Positions 34,916 to 42,750 of a DNA stretch of 61,588 nucleotides are shown here, piece by piece (within the stretch, counting starts at the first letter, position 1; every line of letters begins with the position of its first letter). The stretch covers positions 1-61,588 of the forward strand of contig DHHJ01000013.1 in the NCBI GenBank assembly GCA_002403205.1, given 5' to 3'. Source of the stretch: Anaerolineaceae bacterium UBA4775 (GTDB lineage Bacteria; Chloroflexota; Anaerolineae; Anaerolineales; Anaerolineaceae). The notes below the pieces were generated by a model that was not told the origin of the DNA, ran no database searches, and worked only from the letters and a program-made list of their open reading frames with translations. The position numbers and the translations under genes are program-made.

Positions 34916-35944
34916 TCACCAGCGCGCGTGATGATCTTCCGCCCAGCCAATGGCCTCTGCAACCCTAACGGGTTCGCCCTGGTCCGGTTTGAGGGCGCCT
35001 GAAAAGCGGCCGATCATTTGGTGCACTTCGGAGGTGATCACGAGGGCATCGGTTTTGGCCACCCGTTCGTAAAAAGGCGTGAAGGTAAGATTCACCCGGT
35101 CTGTCACGGCTGTGTGCAGATGCCAGGGTGCCATGTAGTCGGTGGTGTCATACTTGAAGATGACATCCTCGCTGAGCTTGGTGAGCCTGCCATCCATGCA
35201 CAGTGCGTTCTCGTTCATCCCGGTGCCATCGGTCCACCCGGCACCAAGGTTGACCCCCACTGTCCGGCCATCGGGCAGACGGGTTGAGAAGGACGACCAG
35301 TTCCAAAAGCATGTGAAGGGCCAGATACCGCGGCCTAAATCCAGGCAAGCGAAGGTGTTTTGCGGGTCAAAGGTCACCTCTTCATCACCCCAGGTCAGTG
35401 TGCCTTGTGTCGGGAGCGTGTTTTGCTTGCTGGTGAACTGGAACCGCTTTTGCGACCAGGGGATGACGACGTTCAGGGTTTCATGACCGGCTGGGCGGTG
35501 GATGAAGAAGTCTGCATTTAATGGCCTGCCTTCGAAATCGGGGCAGGCGACGGTCAGATGCGTACCCTGTTCGGTGGTGCGCATCGCAATCGGCATGGCA
35601 GAGTCGCTGTAGGTCACATCGCCATGCACCTGAGGGGGAAGCTGACAGCCCGCGCCAAAGGGTTTGAGCAGGGTCTTCTCGGCAAAGGTTTGGGTTTTAA
35701 AATCAAGGAAATATATGAAGGGCAACCCCATGTAATCGACATTGGAAAGGGTCACTGAAAAAAGGTGGGTCGGGCTGACGATAGCCCAGTAATTCCAGCG
35801 TTTCTTGCGGGGCCAATGGCCTTTCAGGTTGCAGTCGTGCAAGGGTTGGCGAGACCATCCAACGGCCTGGGGGTTGAGGTTTCCGTGTGAATCGCACAGC
35901 TGGATGGGTTCAGTCAATTCCGGTTCAGGGAAAAGTAAAGGCAT
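34916..35944 (-). CDS. DUF2804 family protein
   Basis: 342 residues matching the DUF2804 pattern: an N-terminal ELTEPIQLCDSHGNLN, a GWSRQPLHDCNLKG stretch (about 29-42), RKKRWNYWAI, and a C-terminal DLGRGIWPF, WNWSSFSTRLPDGRTVGVNLGAGW and GALKPDQGEPVRV. The function of the family is not known; the fold is probably an all-beta, lipocalin/hydroxyneurosporene-synthase-like one. The ATG follows AGGAG with 6-base spacing. It sits between the nuclease-like gene and the HD gene with no evident functional tie. Confidence 0.85.
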   Translation of the reverse strand: MPLLFPEPELTEPIQLCDSHGNLNPQAVGWSRQPLHDCNLKGHWPRKKRWNYWAIVSPTHLFSVTLSNVDYMGLPFIYFLDFKTQTFAEKTLLKPFGAGCQLPPQVHGDVTYSDSAMPIAMRTTEQGTHLTVACPDFEGRPLNADFFIHRPAGHETLNVVIPWSQKRFQFTSKQNTLPTQGTLTWGDEEVTFDPQNTFACLDLGRGIWPFTCFWNWSSFSTRLPDGRTVGVNLGAGWTDGTGMNENALCMDGRLTKLSEDVIFKYDTTDYMAPWHLHTAVTDRVNLTFTPFYERVAKTDALVITSEVHQMIGRFSGALKPDQGEPVRVAEAIGWAEDHHARW

Positions 35945-35953
35945 GCTGCGCTC

Positions 35954-36571
35954 CTATGGGGATGATTTGCCTTCTCGTGGTGCGTAAGGACGTTCGTGGA
36001 CGCTACTAAAGGGTCGAAGGTGAAAATTGAGGGAAGCCTCTGCTTCACTCAGCAAGCTGTCAAAGGTGTTTTCCAGGGCGGTGTTCGCCCCGCGCACCTG
36101 GAAGATCACATCCGCGGCCCATTGGATGTATTCCTGGCGCCTGGTGAGATTCCAATTTTTCGGGGGTGTGTTGAGGATATCGCGGCAGTTGACGATCTTG
36201 TCGCCTAATTTGATGATTCTGGCCGGGTGTGAGAGTTGTGGCGCATGGATGACCTGGAGCCACTTCCTGCGCTGTTTTTCGAGGGATTTATCATCGGTTA
36301 CCTCTAGGACGATCGCCAGGACCTCCTCACCGAATTGGGACCGGATTTCATCTGCTGTGGTCGGTGTGTCTTCGATGGTGTCGTGTAGGATGGCGGCGAT
36401 CAAGATGTGCTGATCGTTCACCTGGCCGGTTGTGTAAATTTCGCGGGCGACGGCCAGGGGATGGGTGATATAAGGCGAGGCGTTTTCATCCTTACGGACC
36501 AAGCCGTGATGCTTTAGAACGGCAAAAATTGTTGCATCCAAGATCAGATCAAGGTTGAAGGAAGGGTTCAT
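35954..36571 (-). CDS. HD-domain (p)ppGpp hydrolase-like protein (MESH1/SpoT type)
   Basis: 205 residues from ATG 36571. The single HD domain shows the RelA/SpoT-type metal motifs: HHGLVRKDENASPYITHPLAVA (first His region), ILIAAILHDTIEDTPTT (the HD and ED pair, about 62-78), and a later KLGDKIVNCRDIL. No synthetase domain or regulatory TGS/ACT part is present, matching small alarmone hydrolases. It would hydrolyse (p)ppGpp or a related nucleotide such as NADPH (known for MESH1). The longer open frame overlaps the upstream gene and is not used. It lies 73 bases after the NYN-LOTUS gene on the same strand. Confidence 0.85.
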   Translation of the reverse strand: MNPSFNLDLILDATIFAVLKHHGLVRKDENASPYITHPLAVAREIYTTGQVNDQHILIAAILHDTIEDTPTTADEIRSQFGEEVLAIVLEVTDDKSLEKQRRKWLQVIHAPQLSHPARIIKLGDKIVNCRDILNTPPKNWNLTRRQEYIQWAADVIFQVRGANTALENTFDSLLSEAEASLNFHLRPFSSVHERPYAPREGKSSP

Positions 36572-36644
36572 TTTCCATCCTGCCGGTGTGGTTTTGAAAC
36601 AAAAAGGTGCAGAAATTTCTCTACCTGTGTGGTTTTGAGATGAT

Positions 36645-37406
36645 CTAATCCCGTAAACGCAGCTCGATGATGGCACCATTGGCCACTTTGCGCATCTCGA
36701 AATCGCGTCCGTGGCCTTTGACCAGCTGGCTGAGTTGCCGGTGGCCAAATGAGCGGGGATCAAACCCTGGGTCGATCCTGCGGAGTGCGGTACCCACCTC
36801 AGAGAGGCGTGTCCAGCCGTCGTCGTCGGGACCGACCATGTCGATCGCCTGGCTGACCAGTTCAACCAGCTCTCGTTCCTGCTGGCTGAGGTGATTGACT
36901 TTATGCGTCCTGCCGCCCCCATTGTTCTGACTTTTACGTTTGAGGTTTTCGGTGTAGATGAACACATTGCATGCGCTCACGAAGGCGCGGGGCGTGTTCT
37001 TTTTGCCGATGCCGACCACCAGTAAGCCGCTTTCCCGGATGCGGGTGGCTAAACGGGTGTAATCACTGTCGCTGGAGACCAGGCAAAACCCGTCTACCTG
37101 GTCGGAATGGAGAATGTCCATGGCGTCGATGATCATGGCGCTGTCGGTGGCATTTTTGCCGACGCTGTAGCGGAATTGCTGGATGGGCTGGAAGGCGTGG
37201 ATGTTTAGGATGTCCTTCCAGGAGTTCATGTTGGGGGTCGTCCAATCGCCATAAACCCGGCGGATGGTGGCATTGCCGAATTTCCCTGCTTCGACCAGGA
37301 TCTGTTCGATCAGGGAAGCCTGCGCGTTATCGCCATCGATCAGGATGGCGACTCGGCGGTCAATGTCTTCAATTTTCTCTGTTTGGATTTGGTTTGTTCT
37401 TGCCAT
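36645..37406 (-). CDS. NYN-domain putative RNase with OST-HTH/LOTUS domain
   Basis: 253 residues. The NYN (PIN-like) domain at about 15-155 keeps acidic residues in AILIDGDNAQ, NATDSAMIIDAMD and LVSSDSDYTRLA. A Lys/Gly linker leads to a C-terminal LOTUS/OST-HTH domain (about 175-250, GWTRLSEVGTALRRIDPGFDPRSFG). Bacterial proteins of this build are thought to act in RNA or nucleic-acid metabolism. A TATAAT ends 6 bases before the ATG and no ribosome binding site is present, so the mRNA may be leaderless. The downstream neighbour is the alarmone hydrolase. Confidence 0.9.
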   Translation of the reverse strand: MARTNQIQTEKIEDIDRRVAILIDGDNAQASLIEQILVEAGKFGNATIRRVYGDWTTPNMNSWKDILNIHAFQPIQQFRYSVGKNATDSAMIIDAMDILHSDQVDGFCLVSSDSDYTRLATRIRESGLLVVGIGKKNTPRAFVSACNVFIYTENLKRKSQNNGGGRTHKVNHLSQQERELVELVSQAIDMVGPDDDGWTRLSEVGTALRRIDPGFDPRSFGHRQLSQLVKGHGRDFEMRKVANGAIIELRLRD

Positions 37407-37412
37407 GCTTGA

Positions 37413-37418
37413 ATTATA
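37413..37418 (-). promoter_or_regulatory. -10 element placing transcription start at the NYN start codon
   Basis: Consensus TATAAT on the minus strand, with exactly 6 bases to the ATG at 37406. With normal -10 spacing the first transcribed base is the A of the start codon. No recognisable -35 hexamer lies 17 bases upstream. Confidence 0.5.
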
Positions 37419-37528
37419 CCTAATCTTTGATGATCGGGTTTTTAACGCCCTTTTATTTTAATAAATCATCCTTATTTGAAATTATTTCCACTCAGGATTG
37501 TAACCGCCGCAACCTGTAATGTCAATCA

Positions 37529-37590
37529 AAGGGGGAAGGGTGAGATAAATTCAGAGAAACTGTTGTTTTAAGCGGGTTTCTATCCCCCTT
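37529..37590. ncRNA. Possible structured RNA element (nested stems)
   Basis: Outer arms AAGGGGGA (37529-37536) and TCCCCCTT (37583-37590) pair perfectly. Inner arms AGAAAC (37555-37560) and GTTTCT (37576-37581) pair perfectly and lie one base from the outer stem on the 3' side. No flanking promoter or T-tract marks a strand. It could be a small RNA, a leader structure or chance. Confidence 0.25.
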
Positions 37591-37695
37591 GTGAAGGCAG
37601 GATGATGTGCACAGATTAGGGGAAAATTGGATATTAAGATTGGTTGTTTGCTACGCGTTGATGGACCACCTTAATCGGCGAGAAAAGTCAGTATT

Positions 37696-37728
37696 CGGGG
37701 GCACGTTTGGCAGGTTGGTGTGCCCCCG
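37696..37728 (-). terminator. Hairpin downstream of msrA, terminator-like without T-tract
   Basis: A perfect 9-base GC-rich stem, CGGGGGCAC (37696-37704) with GTGCCCCCG (37720-37728), and a 15-base loop, 25 bases past the msrA stop. It lacks a U-run on the leftward strand, so termination may be weak or factor-dependent. Confidence 0.5.
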
Positions 37729-37753
37729 GATGTGTTAGCAGATGCCCTGTAGC

Positions 37754-38224
37754 TCAAGAGCGCCAGGGATACTTCTTGGCGTAATAGCGTTGGTGGTATT
37801 CCTCTGCCACATAGAAGTCTTCTGCGGGGGTGATGTGTGTCACGATGGGGTAGCGGAATTTTCCTGAGCGCTCCAGCTCGGATGTAACCTGTTGGGCGAC
37901 TTTGCGCTGTTCCTCATCGTGATAAAAGATGACCGAGCGGTATTGGGAGCCCACATCCGGTCCCTGCCGATTGGGCGTGGTCGGGTCATGCATGTCAAAG
38001 AAGGCTTTCACCAAGTCTCGATAGGGGAGTTTCTCAGGGTCAAAGGTGACCCTGACAGCCTCTGCATGCCCGGTTTTATCCGAGCAGACCATGCGGTAGG
38101 TGGGGTTCTCAACATCGCCACCTGTATAACCTACCACGGTATCAATCACGCCGGGGATGTTGTTGAAATTGGCTTCAACACCCCAAAAACACCCCGCAGC
38201 AAAAGTTGCGATTTTTTGGGTCAT
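37754..38224 (-). CDS. msrA: Peptide-methionine (S)-S-oxide reductase MsrA
   Basis: 156-residue cytoplasmic repair enzyme that reduces the S epimer of methionine sulfoxide. The catalytic Cys is in AAGCFWGVE (Cys12). GYTGG, TYRMVCSDKTGHAEAV and the QGPDVGSQYRSVIF stretch are typical. The short C-terminus (KKYPWRS) carries no further Cys. Its start overlaps the msrB stop by 4 bases, so the pair is translationally coupled with msrB first. Confidence 0.97.
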   Translation of the reverse strand: MTQKIATFAAGCFWGVEANFNNIPGVIDTVVGYTGGDVENPTYRMVCSDKTGHAEAVRVTFDPEKLPYRDLVKAFFDMHDPTTPNRQGPDVGSQYRSVIFYHDEEQRKVAQQVTSELERSGKFRYPIVTHITPAEDFYVAEEYHQRYYAKKYPWRS

Positions 38225-38637
38225 TTATGCACCTCCTGATCTTTTTCTGGTTTGAAGGTTAAGGAAACGGAATTGATGCAGTAGCGCAGCCCGGTGGGTT
38301 TTGGGCCGTCATTGAAGACATGGCCAAGGTGTGCATCACAGCGCGCACAGGCAATTTCGGTGCGACGCATACCGTAGCTGTGGTCATCGTAATAAACGAT
38401 GTGCTCCTCGTTTACGGGTGCAAAGAAACTTGGCCAGCCCGTACCCGAGGTGAACTTCGCATCTGAGCTGAACAAGGGCAGGTCGCAGCCGACGCAATGG
38501 TATGACCCCGGTTGTTTGTGGTCGTAAAACATACCGCAAAAGGGCGGTTCGGTCCCTTTTCGGCGGGTGACCTCGTATTGTTCCTGGGTCAGTTGGGCGC
38601 GCCATTCGGCATCGGTTTTGTGAATTTTTTCAAGCAT
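38221..38637 (-). CDS. msrB: Peptide-methionine (R)-S-oxide reductase MsrB
   Basis: 138 residues from ATG 38637, which has GGAGG 8 bases upstream; ATG 38652 overlaps that site and is less likely. Zinc ligands are in CVGC (about 43-46) and CARC (about 92-95). The catalytic Cys is in RYCINSVSL near the C-terminus. It reduces the R epimer and so complements MsrA. Both genes form a two-gene leftward operon with a -10 at 38669-38674. Confidence 0.97.
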   Translation of the reverse strand: MLEKIHKTDAEWRAQLTQEQYEVTRRKGTEPPFCGMFYDHKQPGSYHCVGCDLPLFSSDAKFTSGTGWPSFFAPVNEEHIVYYDDHSYGMRRTEIACARCDAHLGHVFNDGPKPTGLRYCINSVSLTFKPEKDQEVHK

Positions 38638-38668
38638 CGTACGCTCCTCCATGATCTGATTATGATTT

Positions 38669-38674
38669 ATTATA
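38669..38674 (-). promoter_or_regulatory. -10 element of msrB-msrA
   Basis: TATAAT on the minus strand, predicted start about 38662, giving a 25-base leader with GGAGG. The -35 region is not recognisable. Confidence 0.45.
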
Positions 38675-38880
38675 CCCTAAACAGGATAAATAGCATATAA
38701 AATGTCCAATATTCTTATACTAAAATTATACAAAATCCACAGTTTCCCATCAAAGGCAGGGGAGTGCGGGTTGTGTTACCACATTTCATCCAAATTGCTT
38801 TCCACCAATCTAGGCTGATTGTGGCTGCCCGGGCAGTTGCAGATGTAGCGCTACAGGACCTATGTGTGACAAATGTCATA

Positions 38881-38909
38881 TTGACGGAAAATCCCATGAG
38901 CATTATCAT
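38881..38909 (+). promoter_or_regulatory. Promoter of the arsR-permease-thioredoxin operon
   Basis: TTGACG (38881-38886), a 17-base spacer and TATCAT (38904-38909), close to the housekeeping consensus. The predicted start is about 38916, only a few bases before the inverted repeat at 38921. Confidence 0.65.
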
Positions 38910-38920
38910 CAAACCTGGAA

Positions 38921-38938
38921 ATATGCAAATAATCATAT
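38921..38938. promoter_or_regulatory. Candidate ArsR operator
   Basis: Inverted repeat ATATG-N8-CATAT just downstream of the predicted start point and 10 bases before the arsR start codon. A-T-rich dyads of this size at the start point are usual for ArsR/SmtB repressors, so autoregulation is likely. Confidence 0.55.
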
Positions 38939-38948
38939 ATATTTTCTG

Positions 38949-39275
38949 ATGAATATGAGAGATTATCAATCCACAGCCCAATTTTTTCAAGTGCTTGCGC
39001 ACCCTGTGCGCCTGCAGATCCTGGCAGCCTTAAGTGAGCAAGCATGCTGTGTGTGCCATTTGCAGGCCTTAACCCGCAGACCGCAGGCCTATGTCTCACA
39101 ACAGATGAGGGTTTTACGGGATGCCGGTATGGTCAGCGATGAAAAAGATGGGCAGAATGTGTATTACCGGCTGTGCAACCCGACGGTCGAGGCTTTGCTG
39201 CACGAGGTGATCGGGTCTGATCGGCCCAGAACTACCATTGCTGACTGCAACTGCCCCAAGTGTGTGGATGAATAG
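38949..39275 (+). CDS. ArsR/SmtB family metal(loid)-responsive repressor
   Basis: 108 residues from ATG 38949 (ATG 38955 also possible). The winged helix is standard: FFQVLAHPVRLQILAAL, then ACCVCHLQAL, QAYVSQQMRVLRDAGMV and GQNVYYRL. The Cys pair in the third helix (CVC) matches the arsenic-type sensing site, and a C-terminal CNCPKC adds further thiols. No strong ribosome binding site is visible. I reject the earlier ATG at 38862 because a good promoter and operator lie inside that extension. It is the first gene of a three-gene unit with a permease and a CxxC protein. Confidence 0.85.
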   Translation: MNMRDYQSTAQFFQVLAHPVRLQILAALSEQACCVCHLQALTRRPQAYVSQQMRVLRDAGMVSDEKDGQNVYYRLCNPTVEALLHEVIGSDRPRTTIADCNCPKCVDE

Positions 39276-39319
39276 GGCATTGACCACCAACCTGATTTGC
39301 TGCAATTAAAGGAGTTCAT

Positions 39320-40678
39320 TTGAACGTCACCGCTTACATTGTTGCCTTGCTGCAATCCGGCTTCGGCGGGTTGGGTGCCTATTTGGCTGCCCATGTCTTA
39401 TTGTGCCTGCTGCCTGCTTTTTTCATTGCCGGTGCCCTGGCCGCCTTATTGCCCAAAGAAGCGATCACCCGCTACTTGGGCCGAGATGCCAACAATTGGG
39501 TGTCTTATCCCGCTTCCGCCCTGGGGGGGTTCTTTTTAGCCGTATGTTCCTGCACGATCATGCCCTTGTTTGCCAGTATTTATAAAAAGGGTGCTGGTCT
39601 CGGTCCAGCGATCACTTTCTTATTTGTGGGTCCGGCGGTGAACATCTTGACGATCTCCTTCACGGGCGTCCAAATCGGCTTGGATATCGCCCTGGCGCGC
39701 ATCATCCTTTCGATGGTGTTTGGGATCTTGATCGGTTTGCTGATGGCCTGGATCTTTCGGAAGGATGACCAGGATCACGCCGCCAACACAGCCAACCAGA
39801 ACCCCTTTGCCGCTAAAGCAAAGGTGCCCGTTCACACAGTGGTGTTCTTTTTACTGTTATTGGGGACGCTGCTGGCCGGGACGCTGCAAATCGGGCTGTT
39901 CCGGGATGTCTTTTTTGAATTTTCCCTGCCTGGCAGCTGGGCTGTTGACTTGCAGGCCTTTTTGCATAGGCTGATCCCTCCCGATGTGGGTATGGGCATC
40001 GAGAGCATCTCTGTACACGGCCTGTTTTTGATCGGCTTTCTGCTGATGATAGCCCTGGCAGCGATCAAAGGTTTCAAGAATATTGAGCGCGGGTTTAACA
40101 CCTGGACCTATGTAGCTTTGGGGTTGATCACACTGACGCTGCTGTTTGCCTCTGTGTCGTTTATCGTTACCGCCCATGGCCTGGTGATCGGGTTGAACGG
40201 CCGGCTGGTGGCGGAGGTCCTGTTCCTGGGCGCGATTTGGTGGCTGAGTGCCCGATTTTTTACTGAAGAAGAACAGCAGGAATGGCTGTGGGAGACCTGG
40301 CGCTTTGTGAAGCAAATTTTCCCGCTGCTGCTGGTCGGCGTCTTCCTGGCATCGATTGCCAGAACCCTGATCCCGCCTGTGTGGATCCAAACCCTGGCAG
40401 GCAGAAACACCGTTTGGGCGAATTTTGCCGCCGTGGTGTTTGGTGTGTTCATGTATTTCCCGACTTTGGTTGAGGTCCCGGTGGCTCAGACCTTTCTCTC
40501 CCTGGGGATGCACAGGGGTCCGCTGCTGGCCTACCTCCTGGCAGACCCGGAGCTCAGCATCCAATCGATCTTGATCACAAATTCGGTCATTGGCAAGAGG
40601 AAGACGGCTGTGTACGTAACGCTGGTGGCAGTGTTCAGCACCTTGTCGGGTTTAATCTTTGGTTGGTTTATCCAATAA
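39320..40678 (+). CDS. YraQ/ArsP-type (DUF318) permease
   Basis: 452 residues with 9-11 hydrophobic segments in two related halves separated by a charged loop (about 150-175). The conserved CSCTIMPLFASIYKKGAGLGPA (about 75-96) with its Cys pair, and a second-half FPTLVEVPVAQTFLSLGM, are the family signatures. Relatives export trivalent organoarsenicals or other thiol-reactive compounds. The start is TTG at 39320, chosen because AAAGGAG lies 5 bases upstream. It lies between the ArsR-type repressor and a redox-active CxxC protein, so efflux of a metalloid is a fair inference. Confidence 0.87.
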   Translation: MNVTAYIVALLQSGFGGLGAYLAAHVLLCLLPAFFIAGALAALLPKEAITRYLGRDANNWVSYPASALGGFFLAVCSCTIMPLFASIYKKGAGLGPAITFLFVGPAVNILTISFTGVQIGLDIALARIILSMVFGILIGLLMAWIFRKDDQDHAANTANQNPFAAKAKVPVHTVVFFLLLLGTLLAGTLQIGLFRDVFFEFSLPGSWAVDLQAFLHRLIPPDVGMGIESISVHGLFLIGFLLMIALAAIKGFKNIERGFNTWTYVALGLITLTLLFASVSFIVTAHGLVIGLNGRLVAEVLFLGAIWWLSARFFTEEEQQEWLWETWRFVKQIFPLLLVGVFLASIARTLIPPVWIQTLAGRNTVWANFAAVVFGVFMYFPTLVEVPVAQTFLSLGMHRGPLLAYLLADPELSIQSILITNSVIGKRKTAVYVTLVAVFSTLSGLIFGWFIQ

Positions 40679-40698
40679 CAAGAATAAGGAGTAGAAAA

Positions 40699-40938
40699 AT
40701 GGAAATTAAAATTTTGGGCGGTGGCTGCCCCAAGTGCGAGCGACTGGAAGCGCTTACGCGGGATGTGGTAACAGAGTTGGGTATTAAGGCAAACTTTTAC
40801 AAGGTCAAAACGATGCCTGAGATCATGCAGTACGACATCGTGAGCACCCCTGCGTTGGTGGTTGACGAACAGGTGGTCTGTTATGGCCGCATTCCTGCGC
40901 GTGACGAGGTAAGGGCTTGGCTGGCCGAGCTGATTTAG
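40699..40938 (+). CDS. Thioredoxin-fold CxxC protein (redox-active disulfide protein 2 type)
   Basis: 79 residues, MEIKILGGGCPKCERLEALT at the start, with the redox motif CPKC at 10-13 and a cis-Pro in the STPALVVDEQVV strand, as in small archaeal and bacterial thioredoxin/glutaredoxin-like proteins that pair with arsenic permeases. AAGGAG lies upstream of ATG 40699; the frame open from 40663 overlaps the permease end. It probably keeps the substrate or permease Cys pair reduced. A weak A-T stem with a T-run near 41019-41045 may end the operon. Confidence 0.88.
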   Translation: MEIKILGGGCPKCERLEALTRDVVTELGIKANFYKVKTMPEIMQYDIVSTPALVVDEQVVCYGRIPARDEVRAWLAELI

Positions 40939-41109
40939 ATTTCAAATAATCAAAGTGCGTGGTTAACTGAAATTTGGGGTTTTCAGGTTGGATACCTTTA
41001 CGTTCTCCAGTTAATCACAAGAAAAATCTCTTAGTTTTCTTTTTTGTCATTAATCATTGGGATGCGTGGGACATTGAGGTTCTCGGGAGGCTGATATCTG
41101 CGCCTTTGG

Positions 41110-42492
41110 TCAGATCTGACCCGTTTCGTGGTCACCTGACAGGGCAGGGTCGGCGACGATGAGCACAAACAGCAGGGCGGCCACCCAGCGCAGGACGGTT
41201 GAGGCCAGGGTCACACCCATGAAGTCAATCCTGGGGATCAGGAAGGAACCCAGGGCAGCACCGGCTGCCAGGGAAAGGGTCACAACGATCTGGTAGTAGG
41301 CGGAAAAACGGGCCCGCTGCTCAGTTGGCGTCTGCATGAGCAGGTTGTTGAAGCTGACCAAGTTGAATCCTCCCCACAACAATCCGCCCAAGATTTGGAT
41401 CAGGATTACCTGCCAGTAGTGCTGTACCCAAACGCCCCAGAGGAGAGGCAAAACGGGGATCAGGGCGAGAAAACCGATCGTTACGACGCGATTGCCCCAT
41501 TTATCCGATAGCAGCCCCACCTGTCTTTGCACCAGCATGTTGGCAGCCGTGTTGACGACCGTGGCCACGCCGATCATCGCTGCAGTGAGGTTGAGCGTAT
41601 CCACCATGTAAACACTGAAAAAGGGTGCTGCGATGTTGATGCTGAAATTCCACACAGCAATAAAGATCACAAACCGGATGAAGTGAGGTTGAAATTTGAG
41701 TGATGAGAATACGTCCTTGAAGTCCTGGATGATGGCGTGTCCTGAAGCCTGGGTTGGGTTCGATTGGGAGGGGGTAGCGGCCCGCGGATCTCTCAGACGG
41801 GCGAAAAATGTGACCGAGACAGCCCCCAAAATGGCAGCCAGGAGGTAGGCCAATTGATACCCCAGGGGCTCGCCGATTTGCGTGATGGCTTCACCGATGA
41901 TCAGCGCAATCAGGATGCCGGCCAGCCCCATGATGAAATTGCGGGCGCCAAAATAGCGCCCGCGCCCTTCGATGGGAACGATGTCCCCCGTCAGGGCAAT
42001 CCATCCAGGATAAGCAAAGTTGTTGGCGGCGTCCCGCAACAGGGCCAAGCCCAGGATGACCCACACCAGAGCAGAAGACCCAAGCAGGAAAAATGGAAGG
42101 ATGGCCATCAGCAACACCATCACACGGCTGGCAATGGCGCCTTTGACCGTGATGGCTTTTCGCTGGCCAGTGTGTTCGACGATAAAGGCGGCAGGCAGCA
42201 GCAAAAGGGCATCCACCAGGTTCGTGAAGGAGCTGAGAAAGCCGATCTGCTGGCGGGTGACCCCGAGAGTCAGCAGGTAGATGGTCAGATAGGTGAGGAT
42301 GATCTTATCGCTGGCAGCGGAAAACAAGCCATCATAGAAGAACAAGGTCAGGTTGCGTTGCTGGTTGGTAGAGAGGGAAGCTGCCCATGCGCCGCCCCAG
42401 GTAAAGCGGGTAATTTTCCTGCGAAGTCCAGCCCATTGGGCGCGAAGTTGGTCCAGGTTCATCAGTGGGGAAGATGGGTCATAGTTTGACAT
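41110..42492 (-). CDS. MFS transporter
   Basis: About 460 residues with 12 hydrophobic segments and an N-terminal extension (about 45 residues). EHTGQRKAITVKG is the loop 2-3 motif and SDKWGNRVVTIGF its second-half copy. The substrate is not evident; the family branch resembles uncharacterised drug/sugar-type MFS proteins. ATG 42492 lies inside the last codons of the upstream DarA-like gene (14-base overlap), so translation is coupled; an earlier in-frame start (42528) is less likely. It is last in a unit with two nucleotide-sensor-like proteins, which may control or report on transport. Confidence 0.83.
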   Translation of the reverse strand: MSNYDPSSPLMNLDQLRAQWAGLRRKITRFTWGGAWAASLSTNQQRNLTLFFYDGLFSAASDKIILTYLTIYLLTLGVTRQQIGFLSSFTNLVDALLLLPAAFIVEHTGQRKAITVKGAIASRVMVLLMAILPFFLLGSSALVWVILGLALLRDAANNFAYPGWIALTGDIVPIEGRGRYFGARNFIMGLAGILIALIIGEAITQIGEPLGYQLAYLLAAILGAVSVTFFARLRDPRAATPSQSNPTQASGHAIIQDFKDVFSSLKFQPHFIRFVIFIAVWNFSINIAAPFFSVYMVDTLNLTAAMIGVATVVNTAANMLVQRQVGLLSDKWGNRVVTIGFLALIPVLPLLWGVWVQHYWQVILIQILGGLLWGGFNLVSFNNLLMQTPTEQRARFSAYYQIVVTLSLAAGAALGSFLIPRIDFMGVTLASTVLRWVAALLFVLIVADPALSGDHETGQI

Positions 42493-42742
42493 AGATGGGC
42501 ATGTCCAGCACGAAGAGGGTGGCAGCATGCTGGTTGGGGGCCTGGGGTGTTGTGTGCTGTTTAACCAGGCTGGTGACGTGCGCTACCTGGTCGGGCTCGA
42601 CTCCAATCAAAAGGGTGACATTGCCGGAGCGGAGAAATCCACCCTTGCTGGAAAGGCGGGTGACCGTGAAGCCGTTATTGGTAAGGGCTTCGATGGCATC
42701 GCCGCTGTCATTCTCATGAAGGATAGCATAGATGAGCTTCAC
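42479..42742 (-). CDS. DarA/PII-like cyclic-di-AMP receptor family protein (DUF970)
   Basis: 87 residues from GTG 42742 (GAGG 6 bases upstream; TTG 42754 is also open). KLIYAILHENDSGDAIEALT, then LSSKGGFLRSGNVTLLIGVEPDQV and a final AATLFVLDMP match the DarA (PstA) family of PII-like trimers. The GGFLxxGN loop is the c-di-AMP contact in known members. It would sense c-di-AMP and bind a partner; the coupled MFS transporter is the likely one. A second, more divergent copy precedes it by 8 bases. Confidence 0.88.
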   Translation of the reverse strand: MKLIYAILHENDSGDAIEALTNNGFTVTRLSSKGGFLRSGNVTLLIGVEPDQVAHVTSLVKQHTTPQAPNQHAATLFVLDMPIYVKL

Positions 42743-42750
42743 AGCAGACC

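Larger units (their letters stand above)
37407..37753. other. Intergenic region between msrA and the NYN gene
   Basis: 347 bases, locally A+T-rich. It contains the -10 of the NYN gene, a nested inverted-repeat region (37529-37590) and a terminator-like hairpin next to msrA (separate entries). I found no open frame with a ribosome binding site and no tRNA-like fold. Confidence 0.5.
38638..38948. other. Divergent control region between msrBA and the arsR operon
   Basis: 311 bases. The left part holds the leftward -10 of msrBA. The right part holds the rightward arsR promoter and an inverted-repeat operator (separate entries). An open frame starting at ATG 38862 runs into arsR, with Cys/His-rich N-terminal residues, but it spans the promoter and is treated as non-coding. 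Confidence 0.5.

Noticed and set aside
36572..36967. N-terminal extension of the HD-hydrolase frame
   Set aside because: It overlaps the NYN-LOTUS gene on the same strand in another frame and has no HD-family sequence.
38862..38948. Cys/His-rich N-terminal extension of ArsR
   Set aside because: A good promoter and an inverted-repeat operator lie inside it, and ArsR proteins of normal length begin at 38949-38955.
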